Assembly (NCBI RefSeq): GCF_003326675.1
Contig: NZ_JPWF01000004.1
Location: 1 to 64,000 of the forward strand
Source: Thalassospira profundimaris
GTDB taxonomy: Bacteria; Pseudomonadota; Alphaproteobacteria; Rhodospirillales; Thalassospiraceae
Length of the DNA: 64,000 nt
Direction of reading: 5' to 3'
Positions within the stretch are counted from its first letter, which is position 1. Every line of letters begins with the position of its first letter. Below the pieces are notes generated by a model. It was not told where the DNA came from. It ran no database searches and worked only from the letters and a program-made list of their open reading frames with translations. Made by a program: the position numbers and the translations under genes. Below are positions 44,985-53,919 of the stretch, piece after piece.

Positions 44985-45875
44985 CTACCCGGCAAAGCGG
45001 GTGCAGGACTGACCGGCGACGTCTGTCTGAATTGACAAAAGCGCACCTTCAAGCTCGTTGCCATTCCCGTCCAGCCCGACCGAGGCCGAGGTGATATAAA
45101 GCGTCCTAAGGTCCGGTCCGCCAAACACGCAACTGGTTGGCTGGGTCACTGGCAGATCGATGATCCGGTCAATACTGCCATCGGGCGCAAAACGGATCAG
45201 GCAACTTCCGCCCCAGCGCGCATTCCAGATATAGCCATCTGCATCCATCGCCGATCCATCCATATTGCCACGATCCTGCGGGCCAAAGAACACACGCGGA
45301 TTGCTGGGAACACCGGTTTCCATGTCATAATCATAGACATTCAGCGTATCCTTGATGGTATCGCCAAAGAACATCTTCTTGCCGTCCGCCGACCACAGAA
45401 GCGTATTGGAAATCCCGATATCGGACAGGAAACGGGTCGCATCGCCATCGACACCAACCCGGTTCAGCGTGCCGGTCGAAACCGTGACAGGAAGGTCTTC
45501 GCCGTTCGGACCAATATTGTTTTGCATAGTCCCGTGCCAGAACCGACCGGCCGGATCAACGCGGCTTTCATTCGAACGGTTGCCGGCATGGTCGCTATCC
45601 GGGGCGACAAACGGGGTGGTTTCGCCGCTTTCGGCATCAAGAAACGCCAACCCATCGGCAAGTGCAACCAGAAGCCCGTCATTTTCACGCGGCACGATGG
45701 CGGCGACCGGCTGATCAAAGGTCCAGCTGCGCGACCCACCATCCTGGGGCCGCAGCGCATAGGCGGTTTTGCCGACGATATCCACCCAATACAAAACCCC
45801 GTCCCGGGCATCCCAATGTGGTCCCTCGCCCAGCGTACAGCGCAGGTTTGGCAATACGGTTTTCACGTTAGCCAT
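44985..45875 (-). CDS. SMP-30/gluconolactonase family protein
   Basis: Beta-propeller sugar-lactonase of 296 residues: LGEGPHWDARDGVLYWVDI with the metal Glu near residue 14, RVDPAGRFWHGTM, ISNTLLWSADGKKMFFGDT and NMDGSAMDADGYIWNARWGG. The ATG at 45875 follows GGGAG. It is convergent to the ROK gene and likely belongs to the same sugar pathway, implying an oxidised (lactone) intermediate. A GC-rich stem overlaps its stop codon (44977-45007). Sugar specificity is not evident. Confidence 0.88.
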   Translation of the reverse strand: MANVKTVLPNLRCTLGEGPHWDARDGVLYWVDIVGKTAYALRPQDGGSRSWTFDQPVAAIVPRENDGLLVALADGLAFLDAESGETTPFVAPDSDHAGNRSNESRVDPAGRFWHGTMQNNIGPNGEDLPVTVSTGTLNRVGVDGDATRFLSDIGISNTLLWSADGKKMFFGDTIKDTLNVYDYDMETGVPSNPRVFFGPQDRGNMDGSAMDADGYIWNARWGGSCLIRFAPDGSIDRIIDLPVTQPTSCVFGGPDLRTLYITSASVGLDGNGNELEGALLSIQTDVAGQSCTRFAG

Positions 45876-46044
45876 GGTTTCTCCCTGAATTTTCGCGATT
45901 TCCGCGTTGTTTTGTATGATCATTCAATAGCACGCGTTGCGCGCAAATATCAGATCAAAGTGATTGTCTTTATTGCTACCCGGAATAGAGACGCCTGAAA
46001 AGTCATTTTATATGATGAATAGGTTCCCCTTCAATATTTTCAAC

Positions 46045-46071
46045 AAATGCAATCGCAACTCGGTTGCATTT
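46045..46071. promoter_or_regulatory. Inverted repeat before the iron-uptake operon
   Basis: AAATGCAA, 11-base spacer, TTGCATTT. It lies 112 bases before the ATPase start and close to a Fur-like site; its regulator is unknown. Confidence 0.35.
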
Positions 46072-46083
46072 TCCGCAAGTAAT

Positions 46084-46098
46084 TGATAGGCATTCTCA
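46084..46098. promoter_or_regulatory. Candidate Fur box of the siderophore ABC operon
   Basis: TGATAGGCATTCTCA fits the 7-1-7 Fur pattern TGATAATnATTATCA at 11 of 14 positions. It lies 85 bases before the first gene of the ferric-siderophore transporter. Confidence 0.45.
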
Positions 46099-46182
46099 TA
46101 TTGGGGAGGGTGATTTGTCATTCACTTAGCCAGCAGGCAAAGGGACTTCGCCCCGCATACGATATTGACGAGTTTCCCGCGC

Positions 46183-46959
46183 ATGTTCGATCTGAAAGAC
46201 GTCATCTTCAAAAGTGATGGCAAAAACCCGAAAACGCTTCTGTCCGATATCTCGGTCAATTTCCCGACCGGTGCATTCAGCGCGATTGTCGGTCACAACG
46301 GATCGGGGAAAAGCACGCTTTTGAAGTTGCTTGCGCGCAAGAACAACAAGCATTCCGGCACCATCACCCTTGATAATGCGGCACTTGAAAGTCACGGTAC
46401 GCGCGATTTCGCCCGCAAGGTCGCCTATCTTCCGCAAAACCCGGTGGTGCCACCGCATCTGAGCGTGCGTGAACTGGTCGCCTTTGGTCGCTATCCCTGG
46501 CGCGGGGCGTTTGGACGTTACCGCGATGAAGACCATGCCAAGATAGATCAGGCAATGGAACTGACCCATGTGACCGGCTTTGCCGACCGTCTGGTTGCCA
46601 GCCTATCGGGCGGGGAACGCCAGCGCGTCTGGCTTGCCATGCTGCTGGCACAGGATGCGCCGGTATTGCTGCTGGACGAGCCGACCTCGGCGCTTGATGT
46701 CGGCCATCAGCGCGACATTCTGCAACTGGTCGCCAATCTGAAAAATCACAGCAATCTGACCGTGATTGCCGTTCTGCACGATATCGACATGGTCGGGCGT
46801 TTTGCCGATCACATCATTGCATTGCGTGGCGGTCAGACCTGCTGGCAGGGAACAGCCCGCGATTTCATGCAGGGCGAAATCCTTCGCACCATTTTCCAAA
46901 CCGACATTGATGTCATCCATCTGCCAGACCACGACCGTTTTGTCAGCTATGTCGCCTAG
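46183..46959 (+). CDS. Iron-siderophore ABC transporter ATP-binding protein (FepC/FhuC type)
   Basis: ATPase of 258 residues energising ferric-siderophore import. Walker A GHNGSGKST, Q-loop YLPQNP, the FGRYPWRG segment typical of FhuC/FecE, signature LSGGERQR, Walker B VLLLDEPTSALD and HD in VLHDIDMV are all present. I chose the ATG at 46183; an upstream in-frame TTG at 46165 would add six residues. It is the first gene of ATPase, two binding proteins and a fused permease. Confidence 0.92.
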   Translation: MFDLKDVIFKSDGKNPKTLLSDISVNFPTGAFSAIVGHNGSGKSTLLKLLARKNNKHSGTITLDNAALESHGTRDFARKVAYLPQNPVVPPHLSVRELVAFGRYPWRGAFGRYRDEDHAKIDQAMELTHVTGFADRLVASLSGGERQRVWLAMLLAQDAPVLLLDEPTSALDVGHQRDILQLVANLKNHSNLTVIAVLHDIDMVGRFADHIIALRGGQTCWQGTARDFMQGEILRTIFQTDIDVIHLPDHDRFVSYVA

Positions 46960-47011
46960 GGCGCAGCAACAATCGGTGCCGGACCGGCCAACAGGGATCA
47001 GGAACAGTCAT

Positions 47012-47959
47012 ATGCATACCCGTTTGATCAGCCAAATCGCGGCAAGCTGCCTTGTCGCCATGACGGCGCTTAGCCCGATTGGCGCATCGGCCCAGACAAT
47101 CCGCCATGAAATGGGCGAAGTCACCTTTGATGCGCAGCCGACCCGTTTTGCCGGATCAAACTGGGCGATGACCGAAAGCCTTTTGGCCCTTGGCATCGAT
47201 CCGGTTGCCGTCCCCGAAGCGGATGGTTATCGCGTCTGGGTGGTCGAACCGCAATTGCCCGCCACGTTTGCCGATCTTGGCACCCGGCGCGAACCCAATT
47301 TCGAAGCCCTGCGCGAAGCCAAGCCCGATGCCATCCTGATTGGCGGCGAAATGGCGATGGCCTATGACAAGCTGTCAGGCGTTGCACCAACGCTTGTCTA
47401 TTCGATCTATGACACCGGAAAAGATACCCCAGCCATCGACAATGCCGAGAGCCTTCTGCGCAATATCGGCACACTGGCCGGTAAGTCGGACAAGGCCGAA
47501 GAAGTAATTGCATCGGCCAATGCACGGATTGACGCCGCCGCCGCACGCATTCGCGACCATCTTGGCAAAGACGCCAAATTCACCATTGTCCGCATCAATG
47601 ACGAAGCCCATTTCCGCATTCATGGCAAAACATCTCTGTTTGGATCGACGCTGGCACGTATGGGCTTTGCCAATGCCTGGGAAGGCGAAGTGAATGGATG
47701 GGGTTTCCATAACGGCGATGTGTCCGATCTGGCAAAAATGGGCGATGTGCAATTTGCCTATGTCGAACCGATTGCGCCGACAGTACAAAGCCGCCTGTTT
47801 GATACCGCGATCTGGAAGGCAATGCCCTTTACCCGCAATGACCATGTTTATGCTGTGCCTGCAAGCTGGACCTTTGGCGGACTTTTATCCGCCGCACGCT
47901 TTGCCGAACTTCTGGCCGACGCAGTAACCGGCACCCAGACCACAGCAAGCGGATCATAA
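47012..47959 (+). CDS. Iron-siderophore ABC periplasmic binding protein 1
   Basis: FhuD/FecB-like binding protein of 315 residues. The signal peptide runs to about residue 28 (CLVAMTALSPIGASAQ). Family pattern: RFAGSNWAMTESLLALGIDPVAV, then EPNFEALREAKPDAILIGG. The ATG at 47012 follows AGGA. It is three bases before a paralogue of the same family with the same domain layout (VNGWGFHNG against VNKWGFARG), so the operon has two binding proteins for one permease. Confidence 0.9.
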   Translation: MHTRLISQIAASCLVAMTALSPIGASAQTIRHEMGEVTFDAQPTRFAGSNWAMTESLLALGIDPVAVPEADGYRVWVVEPQLPATFADLGTRREPNFEALREAKPDAILIGGEMAMAYDKLSGVAPTLVYSIYDTGKDTPAIDNAESLLRNIGTLAGKSDKAEEVIASANARIDAAAARIRDHLGKDAKFTIVRINDEAHFRIHGKTSLFGSTLARMGFANAWEGEVNGWGFHNGDVSDLAKMGDVQFAYVEPIAPTVQSRLFDTAIWKAMPFTRNDHVYAVPASWTFGGLLSAARFAELLADAVTGTQTTASGS

Positions 47960-47962
47960 GTC

Positions 47963-48898
47963 ATGGCATTTTTACGCACTTTTCTTGGCGGGATGTTCTT
48001 TGCCGTCACGCTGTTTGTCCTGACTGGGACACCTGCGATTGCCGATCCGATCCGCATCGAACACGAACAAGGAACCCTTGAACTTGCCGCACCGGCAAAA
48101 CGGGTTGCAACGATCAACTGGGCCTTTACCGAAACCGTCATTGCGCTTGGCCTTGATCCGGTCGCGGTTGCCGATCCGGCCGATTACGGTGACTGGGTCG
48201 AAGAACCGGCATTGCCCGATGACTTTGTCGATCTGGGGCAACGGTCATCACCAAACCTTGAAGCGCTGCGTGCTGCCAAGCCCGATCTGATCATTGTCAT
48301 CCCCGATATCGGGATCAGTTATGACAAGCTTTCGGAAATTGCGCCGGTTTTGCAATTGCGGATGTTTGACGAAAACCGCCCGGCATTTGAAACCGCGCGC
48401 GAGGTTTTTGGTAAAATCGCCAAGGCCACCGGACGCGAAGCCGAAGGACAGGCATATCTGGCACATGTCGATGCTAAACTTGCCGAATATGGCGAACGCA
48501 CCCGCGCGGCCCTTGGTCCTGATCAGCAACTGAATATCATCTATTTCTTTGATGAAAGCACGATCGGCATGTTTGGCGACACCTCGCTTCCGGGCTCGGT
48601 GATGGCGGCGATGAATGTGCCCCTGGCCTTTGACGGGGAAGTCAATAAATGGGGTTTTGCCCGTGGCGGCCTTGAACTGATTGCCCCTTATGCCAAGCAA
48701 AGCGTGGTTTACACCAACCCTGTGCCCGATGCGATTTTGGACAAAATGTTTGCATCCCCGATGTGGAAATTCATGGATTTCACGCGCAACAACCGCATTT
48801 ACGAGTTGCCGGTTGTCTGGATGTATGGCGGGGTTCCATCGTCGCTTCGTTTCGCAAAACTTCTAAGCGAAAGCATCGAGAACGGCCCCCATCAATGA
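47963..48898 (+). CDS. Iron-siderophore ABC periplasmic binding protein 2
   Basis: Second FhuD/FecB-like binding protein, 311 residues, with its own signal peptide (LGGMFFAVTLFVLTGTPAIAD). Aligned segments with protein 1 are INWAFTETVIALGLDPVAV, SPNLEALRAAKPDLIIV, YDKLSEIAPVL and NRIYELPVVWMYGG. Its stop overlaps the permease start as ATGA. Divergence between the copies suggests different siderophores or chelate forms sharing one permease. Confidence 0.9.
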   Translation: MAFLRTFLGGMFFAVTLFVLTGTPAIADPIRIEHEQGTLELAAPAKRVATINWAFTETVIALGLDPVAVADPADYGDWVEEPALPDDFVDLGQRSSPNLEALRAAKPDLIIVIPDIGISYDKLSEIAPVLQLRMFDENRPAFETAREVFGKIAKATGREAEGQAYLAHVDAKLAEYGERTRAALGPDQQLNIIYFFDESTIGMFGDTSLPGSVMAAMNVPLAFDGEVNKWGFARGGLELIAPYAKQSVVYTNPVPDAILDKMFASPMWKFMDFTRNNRIYELPVVWMYGGVPSSLRFAKLLSESIENGPHQ

Positions 48899-50880
48899 CC
48901 AACACCCGTTCGTACCTTCCGGCCATATTGCTTGCCCTGCTTGGCCTGTCTTCCATCGGCATTCTGGTGATTGATTTCTGGCCGTTCCTGCAAAAAGGAC
49001 TGGCCGGGCAAGTCATGTTCAGTCCCGATGAAACCGACTTTGACCAGATCCTGTTTCATTACAGCACCCTGCCCCGTCTTGCGATGGCGTTTTTGTGCGG
49101 GGCGGGTCTTGCACTGGCCGGGGCGGCGATCCAGACCGTGTTGCGCAACCCGCTGGCATCCCCGACCACACTTGGCGTCGGGGCCGGTGTTGAATTTGCC
49201 CTGACCATTTTCCTGCTGATTGCCCCGGCATCCATGGCAATCTTTCAGGAAGCCTTTGCCCTTGCCGGGGGCATGATCGCCCTTGGTGCGGTTTACCTGA
49301 TTGCATCCAAGCGCGGCAACGCGACGCTGTGGCTTATTCTGGCGGGTATGATTGTCAATCTGCTGTTGCAGTCGGGATCGCAGATTGTGTTACTGTTTAA
49401 CGAGCAATATCTGCAATCGGTCTTTATGTGGGGGGCCGGTGATCTGGCCCAGAATGGCTGGGAATCAACCGAATTTGTTCTGCCGCGTGTCGTGATTGGC
49501 ATGATTGCGGTTCTGGCTCTGTCGCGTCCGCTTGATTTGCTTGCGCTTGGTGACGACACCGCCAATTCGCTGGGTGCCAAGGTTACCGTTCTGCGTTTGT
49601 TGATCCTTGGCTTTGCGGTTTTCATCACCGCATCGGTGATCTCGGCGGCGGGCATGATCGGATTTGTCGGTCTTGCGGTTCCAGCCGCCCTTCGCATTGC
49701 CGGGTTGACCCGATCACGTGATCTTATGATCTATTCGGTTTTGACCGGCGGCTTTGTCCTGTTGCTGATCGATTTTATCGTACGGCAGTTTAACGGCCTT
49801 GGTGGTGATGTCTTGCCAACCGGGGCGGCAACCGCACTGTTTGGCGCGCCGTTCATCATTCTGGTCCTGCGCAAGGCACGGATCATGCCCGGCACCCAAA
49901 GCGAAGATCAGCACAGCGATCAGGAAATCATTTCCAAACTGCGCCTGTCGATCATCCTGACCATCACGCTGGTTCTGGGGATCGGGTTCTCGTTGTTTGT
50001 TTCGCTTGATGGCAATGGCTTTGCCGTCCTTGGCTGGAACGCCGACAATATGGATATTCTTCTGGGTCGGTCTGAGCGCACCTTTGCCGCGATGATTTGC
50101 GGGGCGGCACTAGCGGTTTCGGGCACGCTTATTCAGCGTGTCGGTCGCAACCCGCTGGCCAGCCCGGAAATCACCGGCGTCAGTTCGGCCACCGCCCTTG
50201 CCATGATCGTTGCCCTTGCCATTTTCGGATTTGGTCAACGTGCCGAATTGATGGTGATCGGGGCCGCAGGCGGGATTGTCTCCTTGCTGGTGTTGCTTGT
50301 TCTGTGCCGAAAGTTCACCCATGCACCGCATTACATGTTGCTAAACGGTTTGGCTTTGACCGCCATTCTGGGCGCCATTGTCCGCATCGTCCTGACACGC
50401 AGTGGCACACAAACATCAATGCTGATGTCCTGGCTGGCGGGTACGACATATTTCACCAACATGCACGAAGTCATGATTGTTGCCGGTGTGACGGCGGTGT
50501 TGCTGGTGGTGGCAATCGCCCTTCGTCGTCCGCTTGAACTGGCATCCCTTGGCACCGATCAGTCGGTTTCACTGGGCCTTGGCATTTCCGGCTTCCAGTT
50601 TGCCATGATGCTGGTTGCGGCCATCCTTGCCGCCAGTGCGACGCTTCTTGTCGGACCGCTTAGTTTTGTCGGCCTGATGGCCCCGCATCTGGCACGTGTT
50701 GCAGGGTATCGGCTTGCGGGTGGGCATTTGCTGGGTGCGGTTCTGATCGGGGTGAATGTGATGATGGTGGCCGAATGGCTGGCCAGAAACATGATCTATC
50801 CGGCGCAATTGCCAACCGGCATTATCGCCGCCTTGATCGGCACCAGTTACTTCCTGATCCTTGCAGTCCGCAAACGTTAA
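48895..50880 (+). CDS. Fused double FecCD permease, FhuB-like
   Basis: Inner-membrane permease of 661 residues made of two FecCD-type halves in one chain, the size and plan of E. coli FhuB. Half-specific motifs repeat: CGAGLALAGAAIQTVLRNPLASPTTLGVGAG in the first half and CGAALAVSGTLIQRVGRNPLASPEITGVSSA in the second; likewise GMIGFVGLAVPAALR and GPLSFVGLMAPHLAR. The ATG at 48895 overlaps the preceding stop. The hydroxamate-type specificity of FhuB is only a suggestion here. Confidence 0.93.
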   Translation: MTNTRSYLPAILLALLGLSSIGILVIDFWPFLQKGLAGQVMFSPDETDFDQILFHYSTLPRLAMAFLCGAGLALAGAAIQTVLRNPLASPTTLGVGAGVEFALTIFLLIAPASMAIFQEAFALAGGMIALGAVYLIASKRGNATLWLILAGMIVNLLLQSGSQIVLLFNEQYLQSVFMWGAGDLAQNGWESTEFVLPRVVIGMIAVLALSRPLDLLALGDDTANSLGAKVTVLRLLILGFAVFITASVISAAGMIGFVGLAVPAALRIAGLTRSRDLMIYSVLTGGFVLLLIDFIVRQFNGLGGDVLPTGAATALFGAPFIILVLRKARIMPGTQSEDQHSDQEIISKLRLSIILTITLVLGIGFSLFVSLDGNGFAVLGWNADNMDILLGRSERTFAAMICGAALAVSGTLIQRVGRNPLASPEITGVSSATALAMIVALAIFGFGQRAELMVIGAAGGIVSLLVLLVLCRKFTHAPHYMLLNGLALTAILGAIVRIVLTRSGTQTSMLMSWLAGTTYFTNMHEVMIVAGVTAVLLVVAIALRRPLELASLGTDQSVSLGLGISGFQFAMMLVAAILAASATLLVGPLSFVGLMAPHLARVAGYRLAGGHLLGAVLIGVNVMMVAEWLARNMIYPAQLPTGIIAALIGTSYFLILAVRKR

Positions 50881-50893
50881 CCCCCGACGAATA

Positions 50894-50937
50894 CCGCCAA
50901 CCTCGTTCTAGTTATCGTCTGAAGACGAGGTTGGTGG
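50894..50937. terminator. Stem-loop between the permease and His-rich protein genes
   Basis: Thirteen-base stem with one wobble (CCGCCAACCTCGT / ACGAGGTTGGTGG) enclosing a smaller CGTCT-AGACG stem. It overlaps the end of the minus-strand gene. No T-run follows on either strand, so termination is uncertain. Confidence 0.4.
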
Positions 50938-51330
50938 CCAGCTTTGTGCCAGTTCAAAGGCCTGATCAAGGCTTGTGACATGCTTTACCGGAAAGGGCAG
51001 CATCCTGGCAAAGTTGCTTTGTTCCGGGTCATGGTCATCGTGGCTGTGAAGGTTTCCATCCCCGTGATGGTGGCCTTCGTCAACGCGAATAAGGCCCTTG
51101 GTAAAATCGGAAAGCCGGTCGCGATTGCGCTTGAACCAGATGGCGGCCTGTTTGCGGATTTCATGATCCTGATCGGCAAAACCCGATACCCGGAAAATCA
51201 GGATGGCCGGTTCCGTGCGGGATGCCAGATCATCAAGGGCGGCAAGATAGGCCTGTCCGTCTGTGTCGGTCTGACGGTCGATCATTTCAAACAGGACGAT
51301 ATCGCGGGCGGGTGTGCTTGAACGAAACAT
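50908..51330 (-). CDS. Small His-rich protein beside the siderophore receptor, unknown
   Basis: Protein of 140 residues without a signal peptide or membrane segment. Residues about 86-102 are rich in His and Asp (EGHHHGDGNLHSHDDHDPEQ), suggesting metal binding. The ATG at 51330 is set by AGGAGA six bases ahead. It lies between the transporter operon and the TonB receptor, downstream of the receptor on the same strand, so it may belong to the receptor transcript. I know no family for it; a role in iron or other metal handling is inference. Confidence 0.6.
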   Translation of the reverse strand: MFRSSTPARDIVLFEMIDRQTDTDGQAYLAALDDLASRTEPAILIFRVSGFADQDHEIRKQAAIWFKRNRDRLSDFTKGLIRVDEGHHHGDGNLHSHDDHDPEQSNFARMLPFPVKHVTSLDQAFELAQSWPPTSSSDDN

Positions 51331-51411
51331 CACCGGTCTCCTAATGGAAGCGGCCCGGCGGAAAACCGCCAGGCCATAAGTATCGATAAAATCAGACGAC
51401 GTCCGATGTGA

Positions 51412-53811
51412 TCAGAATTCGCGACGGAAACCGACGGTCAGGGTGCGGCCATGACCGGCAACCGAATATCCGCGAAGGGCCGTTGCCGCCGGGTTTTCAT
51501 AGCTGGTATCAAACAAGTTCTCGATCCCGAAGCGCGCCGTACCACCCAGAACCGGATAGTTCCCCATCAGGTTAAAGACCAGGCTTGGCTTAATCTTGGC
51601 GGTTTTGATCTTGGTGCGCGCAGCGGTATAGGTCCCGTCAAAGCGCATATTCAAATCGCCCCAGACATAGCTGTCGACATAACCGGTAAAGCGGAATGGC
51701 GACGGAATGCGGTTATTAGGAAGCCAACTGTCAAGATCACCATCCTTGTTGGTGTCATAACGACCTTCAACATAGGACGCCAGGGCACCGACATAAGTAT
51801 CCTCGGTGATGTCATATTCACCGGTCAGTTCGGCACCGATGATGCGTTCTTTTTCCTGACTGAGCGAGTTGGTCGCAGCATCGAAATTGTCACCGCGATC
51901 ATTGGTGCTCATATAAACCGCGCCGGTGGTGCGGAAATCCTGTCCGTTATAGCGGGCTGCCAGTTCATAGGTCTTAACCTTGGATGCCTCGACATCAAGG
52001 GCGCTGAAATTCATCGGCACGCCACTTAGACCGGCACGGCGGGTATAGGCCCCGACATCAGGAACCGAGAAACCTTCGCTATAGGAAAGCGACGTATCAA
52101 AACGATCCGTCCAGTGAACAACCGCGGATGCGTTATAGGTGACCGCGCTATAGGTCGTGTTGCCCCCGGTATATTGCGCAGCGGCAAGGATCGCCTGACC
52201 CACACCGGCGTTATAGCGCATATAGTTCGGACGCAGGAAATCCTTGACCGTCAGGTCATATTTTTCATATCGCACACCGCCCGACAAATCGACAAACTGC
52301 GTCACAGGCGCGCTCAGCTGTGCAAACACAGCCCGGCCATCCTGGGTCATCGGCGCGCCAATGTCGCGACCGCTGATGGTGCGATATTTGACATCGTCAT
52401 AGGTCAAATCCCCACCCCAGGTCAGGGTAAGACCATCATAAACCGGATCAAGGCTGGTATCGGTCGACAGCTTGACGCCGTATTTGACGGTATCAATCAC
52501 CGACTGCCCCAGCGGGTCTTCGACCGAACCGGCATTGGAAAGCGCAACCAGTGCGGGGTTGTAGCTTGAATGATAATCGGCGCGCGCGGCCTGTTTGTAG
52601 CTGTCATTGTAAAACAGCTTCAGATCACCGGTGCCGATTTTGCCAAAATCATATTCGTAACCGGCGGTGAAATACTGGCTTTCATCTTCAAGCGGTTGCG
52701 CGGTGTAGGGATTGTTGTAATCAACCGATACCGGATCGGTGGTCAGATCAACGTTATAGTCGATATCCTGACGGAACCGCACGACTTCGGTCGAAAGGAA
52801 CAGGCGATGGCCATCGGCAACCGTCACACCGGCCTTGCCAAAGACGTTCAGGTCTTCGGCATTGTCAAAGCCCCCCTGCCCCAGCATGGCATCCGACGGA
52901 ATTTGATTGCCATACCCGTCATAGGCGTTGCCGGTTTTAGATGCTGTAACGCTGGCGGCCAGATCAAGCGCACCAATACCACCACTGCCCGACAGGGTCA
53001 GGGACGGCGCGAAGCTTTCGCCGATATCGTCGGTGTAGCTGGTCATATGGCCGTCAACGACAAAGCTGTTTTTGCCGACTTCACCGGTTTTGGTGATGAT
53101 GTTGATGGTCGCCCCCGTTGCCCCGTCGCCGTTCATGGCGTTGGAGCCCGGAATGACTTCGATGCTTTCGACCTGTGCGATATCGATCATCGACAGGATG
53201 CGGCTTGAATTACGAAGCGGCGTGTTGCGCGATACCCCGTCAACCAGCACCTGCACGTCACGACCACGGAAGGTTTCCGTGCTTGAGATCAGGCTTTGGT
53301 CATCAAACATGAAACCCGGCACAGTGTTGCGAATGACGTTTGTCACATCACTGCTTTTGGCCATCTGGGTTTCGATCTGATCGCGGCCAATTACCACGAC
53401 CGACGGCGACATTGACTTGATCGACCGGCGCGAACGGGTTGCACTGACCACAATATCGGGCAGAACCATGGAACCGTTATTCCCCATGCTTTGGGTCGGC
53501 ACAGGGGCGATACGGACACTGTCATTGGTGACAAATTCAAACTGATAGCCACTTCCGGCCAGAAGGCGAGCCAAGGCATCCGCCGCACTTAGTTCTGCGG
53601 CAACTTCACCGCTTGTCAGGTCCGAAAGGTCCCCCTGAACAATCAGTTGCAGGCCGAACTGATCAGCCACCTGATCCAGGGCAGCGCGCAGATTGCCCGC
53701 GGCAATCGAAACCTGTTGTGGTGCAGATGTGGTGTCCTGTGCGGATGCCATCGGGACAGCAGCAATCATCAATGTTGCGACAAGTGCGCTGGTCCCCAAA
53801 AGACGGGACAT
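51412..53811 (-). CDS. TonB-dependent siderophore receptor with STN signalling domain
   Basis: Outer-membrane receptor of 799 residues, FecA/FpvA type. Signal peptide SALVATLMIAAVPMASAQ, then a secretin/TonB short N-terminal domain (about 30-105: NLRAALDQVADQFGLQLIVQ, ALARLLAGSGYQF), the TonB box region (VLPDIVVSATRSRRSI), plug (RGRDVQVLVDGVSRNTPLRN, GATGATINIITKTG) and a beta barrel ending in aromatic F. The Met at 53811 sits just before the signal peptide; a Met at 53883 would add 24 residues and is less likely. With FecR and FecI it forms a cell-surface signalling unit. Confidence 0.92.
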   Translation of the reverse strand: MSRLLGTSALVATLMIAAVPMASAQDTTSAPQQVSIAAGNLRAALDQVADQFGLQLIVQGDLSDLTSGEVAAELSAADALARLLAGSGYQFEFVTNDSVRIAPVPTQSMGNNGSMVLPDIVVSATRSRRSIKSMSPSVVVIGRDQIETQMAKSSDVTNVIRNTVPGFMFDDQSLISSTETFRGRDVQVLVDGVSRNTPLRNSSRILSMIDIAQVESIEVIPGSNAMNGDGATGATINIITKTGEVGKNSFVVDGHMTSYTDDIGESFAPSLTLSGSGGIGALDLAASVTASKTGNAYDGYGNQIPSDAMLGQGGFDNAEDLNVFGKAGVTVADGHRLFLSTEVVRFRQDIDYNVDLTTDPVSVDYNNPYTAQPLEDESQYFTAGYEYDFGKIGTGDLKLFYNDSYKQAARADYHSSYNPALVALSNAGSVEDPLGQSVIDTVKYGVKLSTDTSLDPVYDGLTLTWGGDLTYDDVKYRTISGRDIGAPMTQDGRAVFAQLSAPVTQFVDLSGGVRYEKYDLTVKDFLRPNYMRYNAGVGQAILAAAQYTGGNTTYSAVTYNASAVVHWTDRFDTSLSYSEGFSVPDVGAYTRRAGLSGVPMNFSALDVEASKVKTYELAARYNGQDFRTTGAVYMSTNDRGDNFDAATNSLSQEKERIIGAELTGEYDITEDTYVGALASYVEGRYDTNKDGDLDSWLPNNRIPSPFRFTGYVDSYVWGDLNMRFDGTYTAARTKIKTAKIKPSLVFNLMGNYPVLGGTARFGIENLFDTSYENPAATALRGYSVAGHGRTLTVGFRREF

Positions 53812-53919
53812 CCCAAAATTCTCAGCTTTCAAAGCTTGATCCCTTCGCTTGAAAATAACAATGCAAATCACTATTACCTTCATGACGAACGGCTCCCGGA
53901 TTTGAGGAGCACATTTTTT

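Noticed and set aside
53840-53880. Fur box in front of the TonB receptor
   Set aside because: The best alignment matches only about 9 of 14 positions; expression is more likely driven by the FecI-type sigma factor.
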